From Saprospiraceae bacterium (GTDB lineage Bacteria > Bacteroidota > Bacteroidia > Bacteroidales > JAIPBB01), in the NCBI GenBank assembly GCA_021739805.1, contig JAIPBB010000032.1, positions 1-23,056 of the forward strand: a stretch of DNA of 23,056 bases. Direction: 5' to 3'. Numbering within the stretch: position 1 is the stretch's first letter; every line of letters begins with the position of its first letter. Both the position numbers and the translations under genes were made by a program. Of this stretch, positions 7,507-15,075 are shown piece by piece. The notes beneath the pieces were generated by a model. The model was not told where the DNA came from and did not search any database. It saw only the letters and a list, made by a program, of their open reading frames with translations.

Positions 7507-7853
7507 TTTTTCTTCTTTATTTCGGCTTCCTTTTTATGGTTATACATTATTTAATGGAAGAGAAAATAGATTAATATTCAATAAATTCCAAAAAACAAAA
7601 TACAAATCACAAATAAATCACAAACTCCAATATTGAAAAATTCAAACAACATATTTCTAAAGTGATATAATATATTAATTTTCACCACTATAAAGCACAC
7701 AAACACAAGTTAAATATTTAAATATCAGTTAAATAATATTCAAATTTTTTGGTAATTGTCCCGATAATTATCGGGATGATTAATTGAAAAATATTTGTGA
7801 TTTGTTTTTGAGATTTGTTATTTCCATTAAATTTGTGGTAGTACTTGCTTTGA
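7507..7853. other. Intergenic, low-complexity, with a palindrome
   Basis: No gene is supported. About 7590-7630 is rich in ACAAATC-like heptads on the plus strand. The region 7790-7850 carries their complement (TTTGTGA, TTTGTTT, TTTGTTA), so the two halves could pair loosely around the palindrome at 7759-7776. Confidence 0.5.
7759..7776. repeat. Perfect 18-bp palindrome TCCCGATAA/TTATCGGGA
   Basis: tcccgataattatcggga is self-complementary over its whole length. Essentially the same stem (AAAGTCCCGAT/ATCGGGACTTT) forms the terminator at 11784-11808, which suggests a shared palindromic element. Here no T-tract follows on either strand, so a terminator role is doubtful. Confidence 0.7.
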
Positions 7854-8315
7854 TTATTCCCCTTCCAAACCCTGATTGTAAGTCTCGAATGTTTTATCAT
7901 TATAAAAAATTATTACTCTCTCAATAGTTTTTGATTTGGAAGTTTTCTTTTGACTCGAATCAATTTTTTGGGTAATAATATTGCTAAACTTTTCTTCTGA
8001 TGGTTCAATTATTTTGACTTCTTTTTTAATTTCAGTTTTAATTTCAGGTGGGACCATTTTATCGTTTTTAGCAATTTCTTCCTGTGTAAAAAGATTTGAA
8101 TTATCAATGCTTTTCATTTTTCCATTACCCGATAATAACCACTCAGAATTTATCTCAGGGAAGCGTTTTAAGATTTTCTGCACGAACTCTAAACTAGGTT
8201 TATTTCGACCCGATAAAATATGTGAAATGCTTGAACGCTGGACATCGATTTCGTCAGCAAATTTCGAAGAAGTTAAACCGTTTTCAGCAATTATTTTTTT
8301 AAGTCGATCAATCAT
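7854..8315 (-). CDS. XRE-family helix-turn-helix transcriptional regulator
   Basis: 153 aa. The N-terminal helix-turn-helix covers about residues 5-60: LTSSKFADEIDVQRSSISHI contains the two helices, followed by LSGRNKPSLEFVQKILKRFP. Then comes NSEWLLSGNGKM, typical of Bacteroidota XRE regulators, a charged low-complexity linker (65-130), and a short C-terminal segment ERVIIFYNDKTFETYN. No peptidase or ligand domain is seen. Its upstream region is nearly 500 bp with repeated TTTACA/TGTAAA palindromes, one of them overlapping the likely promoter, so autoregulation is a reasonable inference. Target genes are unknown; it stands alone between ndk and the fused hydro-lyase. Confidence 0.88.
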   Translation of the reverse strand: MIDRLKKIIAENGLTSSKFADEIDVQRSSISHILSGRNKPSLEFVQKILKRFPEINSEWLLSGNGKMKSIDNSNLFTQEEIAKNDKMVPPEIKTEIKKEVKIIEPSEEKFSNIITQKIDSSQKKTSKSKTIERVIIFYNDKTFETYNQGLEGE

Positions 8316-8330
8316 TTTTGTGAATTTTAT

Positions 8331-8697
8331 TGTTTACAAAAATAACATTTATTAATTACAATCTAAAACAGAAAATTTATTTTACAAATGTAAATTTCAA
8401 AAATTCATAATTGTAAATTAACTCAATAATCACAAATGCAAAATCGGAATATAAGCCTTTAATAGCAATCCTTAAGAATAAAACTCAAATAAAAACCATA
8501 CAAAATAATCAAAATTTAGAGAATCACCATCTAATCTAAATTATAACTTGAATTAAGCTTTGTAAATAACTGGCTATTAGTTTATACTAAAATTTGAGAA
8601 GCTAAAAAACTAAAATTGTAAACAGATCATAATATATTGTTTACAATTGTAACACAAAATAACTTTTAGAAAATATAATCGTTAATTACAAATGTAA
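8331..8697. promoter_or_regulatory. Cluster of TTTACA-n-TGTAAA palindromes upstream of the XRE gene
   Basis: Sites seen: tgtttacaaaaataaca (8331-8347), tttacaaatgtaaa (8381-8394), attgtaaaca (8615-8624) with its exact inverted partner tgtttacaat (8638-8647), ttacaattgtaa (8641-8652, perfect 12-bp palindrome) and ttacaaatgtaa (8686-8697). Half-sites occur near 8356 and 8411. They look like operators of a dimeric regulator. Several also contain CAAAnnTA, which is a Bacteroidota -7 box read on the minus strand, so promoter and operator may be superimposed. No gene is visible between 8316 and 8743. Confidence 0.6.
8336..8343 (-). promoter_or_regulatory. Putative -7 box TATTTTTG of the XRE gene
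   Basis: Plus-strand caaaaata gives TATTTTTG on the minus strand, about 20 bp before the XRE start codon and inside the palindrome-like site tgtttacaaaaataaca. A second match (TACATTTG) lies at 8384-8391 inside the perfect-armed palindrome. Confidence 0.4.
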
Positions 8698-8743
8698 ATT
8701 CTATAAAAATTTTATTTTTTCACAAAAGTAAATACCAAAAAAC

Positions 8744-8779
8744 AAAAAAAATAGCCCTGAATTTCAGAGCTATTTTTTT
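8744..8779 (-). terminator. Rho-independent terminator of the fused hydro-lyase gene
   Basis: aaaaaaatagc-c-ctga / att / tcag-a-gctattttttt forms a long stem with one mismatch and a 3-nt loop. On the minus strand it ends in a T-run, and it lies 30 bp past the stop of the hydro-lyase gene. Confidence 0.8.
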
Positions 8780-8808
8780 AACTTTTATAATGCTTTTTTT
8801 AATACTAT

Positions 8809-10599
8809 TTAAGCATGATTTTTTATATAATTTACAAGTCCTTTTTTACTAAAAATTTTCATTAATTTTTCCGGCAAAGGAGCAAAATTAAACTTCTTCT
8901 CCCCTATTTTTATTATACCTGAATTGAAGTCAATTTCAACATTATTTCCTTGTTCAAAAGCATCAACTGCTTCAGGCAAAACTATGATTGGCAAACCTTG
9001 ATTTACCGACGACCTATAAAAAATTCTATTAACAGATTTAACAATTACAGCTTTTACACCTGCATGAGCAAGTCCAACTGCCGGATGTTCACGTGAGCTT
9101 CCACAACCGAAATTTGCTCCTGCAATAATTATATCATCGGCTTTTACATTTTTAGGAAATTCAGGATCAAAATCAATAAAAAGATAAGGCATTATCTTTT
9201 CAGGTTCTGAACTATTAATATTATATGTGAGATTGCCGGCAAACATTTGGTCAGTATTCATATTATCAACTTCCGAATAGTTCCATACACCCAAATCAAA
9301 TCTATTTTCACCTTTCTTAATATCAACAGTGGAACTTTGTTCAATTTTATGAGGATAAATATCATTCGAAATAATTCCTCTTGGGTCAGTGATTTCACCT
9401 TTTAATGCCGAATATGCTACAGTTACAGGTGATGCAAGATAAATATTCGATTCTTTATTCCCCATCCTGCCTTTAAAATTACGATTTGCCGTTGAAATCA
9501 CATTATATCCATCGGCAGGAATTCCCTGCCCTGTTCCAAGACAAGGCCCACAAGATGATGAAAGAACCTGAGCTCCAGATTCCATGAATATTTTAATCAA
9601 TCCTTCCTCCATTGCCTGCATATAAATTTCTTTTGATGCAGGAATAATAAGAAATTGGAATCCTTGTGGTAGTTTATTTCCTTTAAGAGCCTTTGTAGCT
9701 TCTCTTAGATCTTCAAGACGTCCATTTGTACAAGTTCCAATTAAAGCTTGATTAAGTTTAGTTCCTTGAACTTCAGAAACAGATTTAACATTATCAACAT
9801 GATGTGGAGCGGCTACAAGGGGGAAAATGTCATCAAGATTAATTTCAATTTCTTTTGCATATATTGCATTCTCATCAGCCCAAACTCCTTCAACTTTCTC
9901 TCCAATGAAATCTTCCAAGACTTTATCAGCAGGGAAAACAGCATTTTTAGCTCCCATTTCTGAAGCAAGATTTGTGATAGTCATCCTTTGAGCAATGCTA
10001 AGATTTTTCACACCTTCGCCATGATATTCAATTGACATATAATCAGCTCCACTTGAACCAATCATACCAATAATCCATAATGAAAGGTCTTTTGCGTAAA
10101 CACCTTCTTGAAACTTTCCTTTGAGTGTTATTTTAATTGACTCCGGCACTCTAAACCATGTTTCGCCCTGGCTCCATAATCCGGCAGTTTCAGTTCTATC
10201 AATTCCGGCAGCAAAAGCATTGAAAGCTCCGGCTGTGCATGTATGGCTATCGCTTCCAACAACCAGCATTCCGGGTTTAGCATATTCAGCCATTATTTGA
10301 TGGCAAATACCATTTCCAACATCGTGGAATTTCTTAATTCCATGATTCTTTACAAAATCACGAATACTTTGATAATCATTTGCTAGTTTAGCGTTGGTTG
10401 GAGGTGCATTATGATCAAGTACAATTAAAACTTGATTTGGGTCAGAAATTTTAACACCACCCATCTTTATAAATGTTTTTTCTATGCTTGCTGTATTATC
10501 ATGAGATAAAACAATATCAGGCTTTTTGAAGACTATACTTCCTTTATCAGCACCAAATATTTTCTCAGCAAATGTTTTTCCTGTCATATTAAAATTCAT
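8809..10599 (-). CDS. Fused large+small subunit aconitase-family hydro-lyase (isopropylmalate/homoaconitate type)
   Basis: 596 aa. Residues 1-415 are a LeuC-like catalytic part: DHNAPP (62-67), GICHQ (98-102), GSDSHTCTAGAFNAFAAG (115-132) and the three [4Fe-4S] ligands Cys292 (GTCTNGR), Cys352 and Cys355 (CGPC). Residues 440-596 are a LeuD-like swivelling part with NTDQMFAG (450-457) and NFGCGSSREHP (498-508). The family isomerises 2- to 3-hydroxy acids by dehydration and rehydration. LeuC and LeuD are usually separate, and true aconitases are far longer, so this is a compact fusion. The substrate-loop region reads NLTY rather than the YLRT of homoaconitases, which leans towards isopropylmalate-like substrates, but this is weak. 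No leuA, leuB or other pathway gene is adjacent, so the reaction is open: isopropylmalate, citramalate, homoaconitate or another substrate. Confidence 0.9.
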   Translation of the reverse strand: MNFNMTGKTFAEKIFGADKGSIVFKKPDIVLSHDNTASIEKTFIKMGGVKISDPNQVLIVLDHNAPPTNAKLANDYQSIRDFVKNHGIKKFHDVGNGICHQIMAEYAKPGMLVVGSDSHTCTAGAFNAFAAGIDRTETAGLWSQGETWFRVPESIKITLKGKFQEGVYAKDLSLWIIGMIGSSGADYMSIEYHGEGVKNLSIAQRMTITNLASEMGAKNAVFPADKVLEDFIGEKVEGVWADENAIYAKEIEINLDDIFPLVAAPHHVDNVKSVSEVQGTKLNQALIGTCTNGRLEDLREATKALKGNKLPQGFQFLIIPASKEIYMQAMEEGLIKIFMESGAQVLSSSCGPCLGTGQGIPADGYNVISTANRNFKGRMGNKESNIYLASPVTVAYSALKGEITDPRGIISNDIYPHKIEQSSTVDIKKGENRFDLGVWNYSEVDNMNTDQMFAGNLTYNINSSEPEKIMPYLFIDFDPEFPKNVKADDIIIAGANFGCGSSREHPAVGLAHAGVKAVIVKSVNRIFYRSSVNQGLPIIVLPEAVDAFEQGNNVEIDFNSGIIKIGEKKFNFAPLPEKLMKIFSKKGLVNYIKNHA

Positions 10600-10623
10600 T
10601 TTAGATTAATACAATTTTAAGGC

Positions 10624-10631
10624 ACAAATGT
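10624..10631 (-). promoter_or_regulatory. Putative -7 box TACATTTG of the hydro-lyase gene
   Basis: Plus-strand caaatgta matches TAnnTTTG on the minus strand, about 24 bp upstream of the start codon. No convincing -33 element is seen. Confidence 0.4.
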
Positions 10632-10731
10632 ATTGTAAATTGTTGAATTTTTAGATGATTGATAGATGAATTTTATTGATGTAAGATGCAGGAAATATAT
10701 AGCTATGGCAAGGAAACTCCATATATCAAAC

Positions 10732-10759
10732 AACAAATAACAAATAACAAATAACAAAT
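10732..10759. repeat. Heptanucleotide tandem array AACAAAT x4
   Basis: Four perfect 7-bp copies of aacaaat run from 10732 to 10759. They lie in the 334-bp gap between the CPBP gene stop and the hydro-lyase start, which otherwise holds only AT-rich low-complexity DNA. Confidence 0.9.
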
Positions 10760-10888
10760 AAATTCCAAAAAAAATAAAATTCAAAAATCCAAACAGTTTA
10801 AAATTTAGTAATTTGAAAATTTTGAATATATTCTATATCGGTAAATTTTGTTTATAGAGGGATGCAAGTATTAGGTTTCAGGTTTGAC

Positions 10889-10928
10889 AACAATTTAACA
10901 ATTGAACAATCGAACAATTTAACAATTG
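10889..10928. repeat. Octanucleotide tandem array AACAATTN x5 next to a stop codon
   Basis: Units aacaattt, aacaattg, aacaatcg, aacaattt, aacaattg run from 10889 to 10928. A degenerate sixth unit (aacatcta) contains the plus-strand cta (10934-10936) that is the stop of the CPBP gene. Two GTTTCAR-type heptads precede the array at about 10874-10887. Confidence 0.85.
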
Positions 10929-10933
10929 AACAT

Positions 10934-11782
10934 CTACAACAAACCCCTCTGCCATAATGCAGCCAAATCCATTAATATAGCCACGGAATAATGGATTAAT
11001 ATTCCCAGAAATACAGATTTACCTTTTAGACTAAGGGTTCCAAGAATAAAACCGGCAAATATGGCTGCAATGGTTTCAGGTAAAGGTTTTCCAAAATGAA
11101 TCATACAATATGGAATCATCATAAATAATACTGAATAGAAACCAAAACGTTTTTTTAATCCATGAACCATAAAACCACGAAAGAAAAACTCAAGTGCGAT
11201 AAATTGTATTAAATAAAGCAATTGCCAAATCCAAAAGTTTGGCCATAAATTCTCACCATATAAAAGTCTGTAAAAAGGATATTTTAGTTGAAAGCCTTTA
11301 GTTGTGGAAAGCCACAACACTAAAGGAATCATAATGATGAGTAATAAAACATATATTTTGTAATCCTTATAAAACTCTCCAATTCTTAATCCGTAATCTC
11401 GTAGATTCTCTTTAAAAACCAGTTTTATTGAAAGAGCAGGAATAATAAAGTAAAACAGGAAAACAATTGAAACCCAGTATCCAAGTTTGAATAATCGGGA
11501 ATTGGGATTGCTTTCAATTAGCACTTTTAATTTTTCACCCAAAGCGGGTAATCCAATAGCATCAAGAAAATCTACGCTAAGCCTATAACCGGGAAATTTT
11601 CCAAGATACTCAATAAAAAGAAGTGAAAAAGCCGAAATAATGACTATATATAAAACTTTAAAATCGAATTTATTAGAGTTTTCAATCTGATTAAATGCAG
11701 CAGACTCAGATTGAGCATCATAAAATGTCTTTACGAAAAGTTTATATAGAGTTGATTTAAGCATAGAAATTAGTCTAAACAA
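10934..11782 (-). CDS. CPBP-family (CAAX protease / Abi-like) intramembrane protein
   Basis: 282 aa integral membrane protein. Hydrophobic segments lie around 43-60, 103-122, 143-158, 185-200, 214-228 and 238-268. Motif 1 is ALEFFFRGF, with Glu198 and Arg202; the first Glu of the usual EExxxR is Leu. Motif 2 is PYCMIHFGKPLPE with His229, and motif 3 is LIHYSVAILMD with His264. The retained Glu and two His fit a metal-dependent glutamic endopeptidase of the Rce1/CPBP group. Many bacterial members have unknown substrates. A start at Met7 is also possible. Adjacent genes give no functional clue; it follows the small lipoprotein but is separated from it by a terminator. Confidence 0.85.
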   Translation of the reverse strand: MFRLISMLKSTLYKLFVKTFYDAQSESAAFNQIENSNKFDFKVLYIVIISAFSLLFIEYLGKFPGYRLSVDFLDAIGLPALGEKLKVLIESNPNSRLFKLGYWVSIVFLFYFIIPALSIKLVFKENLRDYGLRIGEFYKDYKIYVLLLIIMIPLVLWLSTTKGFQLKYPFYRLLYGENLWPNFWIWQLLYLIQFIALEFFFRGFMVHGLKKRFGFYSVLFMMIPYCMIHFGKPLPETIAAIFAGFILGTLSLKGKSVFLGILIHYSVAILMDLAALWQRGLL

Positions 11783-11783
11783 A

Positions 11784-11808
11784 AAAGTCCCGATAAAATC
11801 GGGACTTT
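11784..11808 (-). terminator. Strong terminator hairpin downstream of the small lipoprotein gene
   Basis: aaagtcccgat (11784-11794), loop aaa, atcgggacttt (11798-11808): an 11-bp perfect stem with a 3-nt loop. On the minus strand it is followed by a T-run. It sits 18 bp past the lipoprotein stop and only 2 bp before the CPBP start codon, so CPBP transcription must start very close by or read through it. Confidence 0.85.
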
Positions 11809-11826
11809 AAAATATCATTAATTTAT

Positions 11827-12243
11827 TTACTTTACTTTATTAAATATCCATTCATCTCCATCTTCATCTTCTAACCATAACTCATTCTTTGTTAGTCGAA
11901 GTATATCAACTGACCAGTCATCGCTTAAAGTATCATCTTTATCAGGCTCAAAATCAATTGATTCTTTTCCAGTACCCCATGCCCATGTTGCTTTAGTTTT
12001 AAATTTATCACCATCCCATTCAACAGTTTGAGTAAAGTCTCCTCCTTTTTCAAATTCCCAAAAAACATCAGCATCAGGACTATCTCCATCAATTTCATCT
12101 AATTCCCATTCAGCAGTTAAACGCATTGTTTTGGTCCTTAAACTAAAAAACGGACCATCAGCATATTTACCACAACTTTGAAATGCAGGTAATATAAATG
12201 CGATTACAATTACTAATGCAAATACTCTTTTTAATTTTTTCAT
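11827..12243 (-). CDS. Small acidic lipoprotein, lipocalin-like (hypothetical)
   Basis: 138 aa. A lipoprotein signal peptide ends AFQSC (Cys24). The mature part begins GKYADGPFFSLRTKTMRLT, a start I associate with small Bacteroidota lipocalin-like lipoproteins. It then reads WELDEIDGD, a WEF, TQTVEWDG and a Trp-rich segment, with many Asp and Glu. The alternating pattern suggests a small beta-barrel. No enzymatic motif is seen. A strong terminator follows, so it is probably transcribed alone. Confidence 0.8.
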   Translation of the reverse strand: MKKLKRVFALVIVIAFILPAFQSCGKYADGPFFSLRTKTMRLTAEWELDEIDGDSPDADVFWEFEKGGDFTQTVEWDGDKFKTKATWAWGTGKESIDFEPDKDDTLSDDWSVDILRLTKNELWLEDEDGDEWIFNKVK

Positions 12244-12287
12244 TTTTTTATGTTTTAATTATTATAAATTACTTTTGTTTTGCATGA

Positions 12288-12295
12288 CAAATATA
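12288..12295 (-). promoter_or_regulatory. Putative -7 box TATATTTG of the small lipoprotein gene
   Basis: Plus-strand caaatata gives a perfect TAnnTTTG on the minus strand, about 44 bp upstream of the start codon. The 142-bp gap to pcm holds nothing else I can support. Confidence 0.4.
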
Positions 12296-12385
12296 TAACA
12301 TTTTTTTCAAAAAAAACCCTTTGTTAAAAAAAAATATAACTTATTAACGCATTATTAGCATAATAGTTACAAATTATTCACACCT

Positions 12386-13033
12386 TTAATCCTGTGCTTT
12401 ATCTTTCAAAAGAGGAACAAAACTAAACAAACCATGTTCAGTTTTATCAAACTTTGTTTCAGATATCCTTTTTATACATGTCATTTTTTGAGTGTGTGAA
12501 GCACCCACAGGAACAATAAAAATTCCTCCAATTGCTAGTTGTTCGAGCAAAGCCTTAGGAATATATGGTGCTGCAGCTGTAATAATTATTTTATCGAAGG
12601 GTGCATAAGCCTCGAGACCTTTATAACCATCACCATAAAATAATCGCGGATTGTAACCAATAGAAGGAAGAAATTCTTTTGTTTTTTTATAAAGATTATG
12701 CTGCCTTTCAATAGTAAAAACCTTAGCTCCCATTTCCAGGAGAACACATGCCTGATATCCAGAACCTGTACCTATCTCTAATACTTTATCTCCTTTTTTT
12801 ATTTCTAATAATTCTGTTTGAAATGCAACCGTATAAGGTTGAGAAATGGTTTGTCCCGAGCCTATTGGAAATGGTTTGTCCTGGTAAGCAAATTCAAGAA
12901 AAGAGGAATCCATAAAAAAATGACGAGGAATAGCCTCAATTGCACTTAATACCTTTTCATCCTTAATACCTTTCCGGCGAATTTCTTCAACTAATTTTTT
13001 TCGTAAACCTTTATGTTTGAAAGAATCTATCAT
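12386..13033 (-). CDS. pcm: Protein-L-isoaspartate O-methyltransferase
   Basis: 215 aa. The enzyme methylates L-isoaspartyl residues with S-adenosylmethionine to start repair of damaged proteins in the cytoplasm. Visible motifs: PRHFF (36-40), IGSGQTISQPY (57-67, the family's substrate region) and SAM-binding motif I VLEIGTGSGYQ (84-94). Later come FDKIIITAAAP and GGIFIVPVG. The length is normal for the family. It is divergent from the Gfo/Idh/MocA gene with 93 bp between the start codons. Confidence 0.95.
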   Translation of the reverse strand: MIDSFKHKGLRKKLVEEIRRKGIKDEKVLSAIEAIPRHFFMDSSFLEFAYQDKPFPIGSGQTISQPYTVAFQTELLEIKKGDKVLEIGTGSGYQACVLLEMGAKVFTIERQHNLYKKTKEFLPSIGYNPRLFYGDGYKGLEAYAPFDKIIITAAAPYIPKALLEQLAIGGIFIVPVGASHTQKMTCIKRISETKFDKTEHGLFSFVPLLKDKAQD

Positions 13034-13072
13034 TTATCAACAATAATATTTTTGATTTGTTTAAATTTTCTA

Positions 13073-13112
13073 CAAAAGTAGGTTTTTGAGTAATCTGAAT
13101 TCACTAAATTCG
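13073..13112. promoter_or_regulatory. Divergent promoter region, pcm / oxidoreductase
   Basis: On the minus strand TACTTTTG (13073-13080) is a perfect -7 box for pcm. On the plus strand TTTG (13085-13088), a 16-bp spacer and TAAATTCG (13105-13112, one mismatch to TAnnTTTG) form a candidate promoter 14 bp before the oxidoreductase ATG. The same TTTG-N16 spacing appears upstream of the sigma-54 activator gene. Confidence 0.4.
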
Positions 13113-13126
13113 CAAAAAAAAATATT

Positions 13127-14098
13127 ATGCTAAAAATTGGAGTTTTAGGTGCAGGACATCTTGGGAAAATACATATCAAATGTATCAAGGAAATTGAAAA
13201 ATATGAACTTATTGGATTTTATGACCCAAATACAGAAAATGCCAATAGTGTTGAAAAAGAATTTGGAATTAAAAAGTTTGACGATATAAACTCACTACTT
13301 CAGGAAGTTGACGTTATTGACATAATCACTCCGACAATATCTCATTATAAATGTGCATCTCTAGCCCTGAAAGCATTAAAACATGTTTTTATAGAAAAGC
13401 CTGTTGTGGCAAGCCCGGAAGAAGCGAAAAAATTAATCGAATTGACAAACGAAGCTAATGTTAAAGTTCAGATTGGTCATGTTGAAAGATTTAATCCTGC
13501 ATTTATTGCAGCATCTCCACATTTTGACGATCCTATGTTTATTGAAACTCATCGATTAGCACAGTTTAATCCAAGAGGGACAGATGTTCCGGTCGTTCTT
13601 GATTTGATGATTCATGACATTGATATTGTTCTTAGTGTTGTAAAATCAAATATTAAAAAAATCAGTGCCAGTGGAGTGGCGGTTGTTAGCGATACTCCTG
13701 ATATTGCCAACGCCCGGATTGAATTTGATAATGGTTGTGTTGCTAATCTTACAGCAAGCAGATTGTCGATGAAGAATATGAGAAAATCAAGATTTTTTCA
13801 ACGTGATGCTTATATTTCAGTTGATTTTCTTAACAAAAAAGTTGAAATAATAAAACTCAAAGATGTAATCAATGAAAAAGACCCCTTTGCAATGATTATA
13901 GATTTGGGTGAAGGAAAAGGCTCAAAGCAAATTATTTTCGAGAATCCTTCTGTTGAACCAACAAATGCAATTAAGTCTGAACTTGAATCTTTTTATCATA
14001 GCATTGTTAATAATAGTATCCCTGAGGTAACTATTAATGATGGGTATTATGCTCTTGATGTAGCTAATAAAATCATAGAAAAATTGAATATTTCCTAA
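13127..14098 (+). CDS. Gfo/Idh/MocA-family NAD(P)-dependent oxidoreductase
   Basis: 323 aa. The N-terminal Rossmann fold has GVLGAGHLGKIH (5-16). EKP (90-92) is the family signature, with the catalytic-type Lys. GHVERFNPA (117-125) and LDLMIHDIDIV (about 158-168) supply the conserved His/Asp of the substrate domain. The family oxidises or reduces sugars and cyclitols. The GHVERFNPA type occurs in nucleotide-sugar dehydrogenases such as GnnA-like enzymes, but no GnnB-type aminotransferase is next to it, so the substrate is unknown. The downstream lipoprotein and sugar transferase on the same strand suggest a role in envelope sugar metabolism. Confidence 0.88.
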   Translation: MLKIGVLGAGHLGKIHIKCIKEIEKYELIGFYDPNTENANSVEKEFGIKKFDDINSLLQEVDVIDIITPTISHYKCASLALKALKHVFIEKPVVASPEEAKKLIELTNEANVKVQIGHVERFNPAFIAASPHFDDPMFIETHRLAQFNPRGTDVPVVLDLMIHDIDIVLSVVKSNIKKISASGVAVVSDTPDIANARIEFDNGCVANLTASRLSMKNMRKSRFFQRDAYISVDFLNKKVEIIKLKDVINEKDPFAMIIDLGEGKGSKQIIFENPSVEPTNAIKSELESFYHSIVNNSIPEVTINDGYYALDVANKIIEKLNIS

Positions 14099-14177
14099 GT
14101 TCACAAAAATATTATTTAACCGCAATATTAATTATTTAACAACGTTAGTCTAATTAAATAAAGAGAAAAAGATTTTA

Positions 14178-15068
14178 ATGTATCGCCTGTTGCACAAAAA
14201 TTATAAAATTTTATCATTATTCATCATAAGCTTATTAGTAGTTTCGTGTGAAATTATTAATCCTGATGACCCTATCCCCACTTATATAGAAATCAACGAA
14301 ATAAATCTTAAAACAGTTTTAGGGCAAGGCACAGCTTCGCATTTAATTACTGATGCATGGGTTTATATTGACGATAAAGCAATCGGTGCATTTGAGCTTC
14401 CGGCAAGGTTTCCAGTTCTTGCCGAGGGTGTACATAAAATATCAATAAAAGCAGGCATTAAACTTAATGGAATTGCAGCAACCCGTGCTTATTATCCACT
14501 TTACAAACCAATTACAGCAAATATTACTTTTATTAAAGATAAAGTTATTATTCTTGATTCAATATTAGATTTGACAACTTCCTATTATGATAATGTTGGT
14601 TTTGAATGGATGGAAGATTTTGAAGATGGAGGAGTTTCTCTAGATTCAGTTTCTGGAAGCGATTCCCGTATTAAAATTACTCCACAAGGACAGGGATTTG
14701 ATGGTGGAGCTGGTGGTGTTATAAATTTAGATAGAACTTTAAACATTATCACTTTCAAAGCTGAATCATCTGAAAAATATGTTTTACCAAGAGGAAATGC
14801 CCCGGTATTTCTTGAGATTAATTATAAAACAGACTTCCCATTGGGAATTGGAGTTTATTCTTATAAGTCAGGATATAGGGTTACTCACCCAATTGCAGTG
14901 ATAAATCCAAAAAGTTATTGGAATAAAATCTATATAAATCTTACACGTGCAGTTAGTAGTGCGGTTGACGCTGACAATTACAGTATATTTTTCGAGACAG
15001 AATTAGATGACGCTACAAACGAAGGAGAGATTTTTATCGACAATATTAAATTAGTGTATATTAATTAA
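14178..15068 (+). CDS. Lipoprotein of unknown function linked to sugar transferase
   Basis: 296 aa. A lipoprotein signal peptide ends VVSC (about residue 24). The mature protein begins with a segment of about 100 aa resembling a beta-sandwich (DAWVYIDDKAIGAFELPARF, VHKISIKAGI). After YYDNVGFEWMEDFEDG a second domain follows that ends NEGEIFIDNIKLVYIN, similar in style to carbohydrate-binding jelly-roll folds. I recognise no named family. The sugar-transferase gene begins 7 bp after the stop, so the two are very likely co-transcribed; a link to surface glycan is an inference from this. Confidence 0.8.
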   Translation: MYRLLHKNYKILSLFIISLLVVSCEIINPDDPIPTYIEINEINLKTVLGQGTASHLITDAWVYIDDKAIGAFELPARFPVLAEGVHKISIKAGIKLNGIAATRAYYPLYKPITANITFIKDKVIILDSILDLTTSYYDNVGFEWMEDFEDGGVSLDSVSGSDSRIKITPQGQGFDGGAGGVINLDRTLNIITFKAESSEKYVLPRGNAPVFLEINYKTDFPLGIGVYSYKSGYRVTHPIAVINPKSYWNKIYINLTRAVSSAVDADNYSIFFETELDDATNEGEIFIDNIKLVYIN

Positions 15069-15075
15069 TGATATA

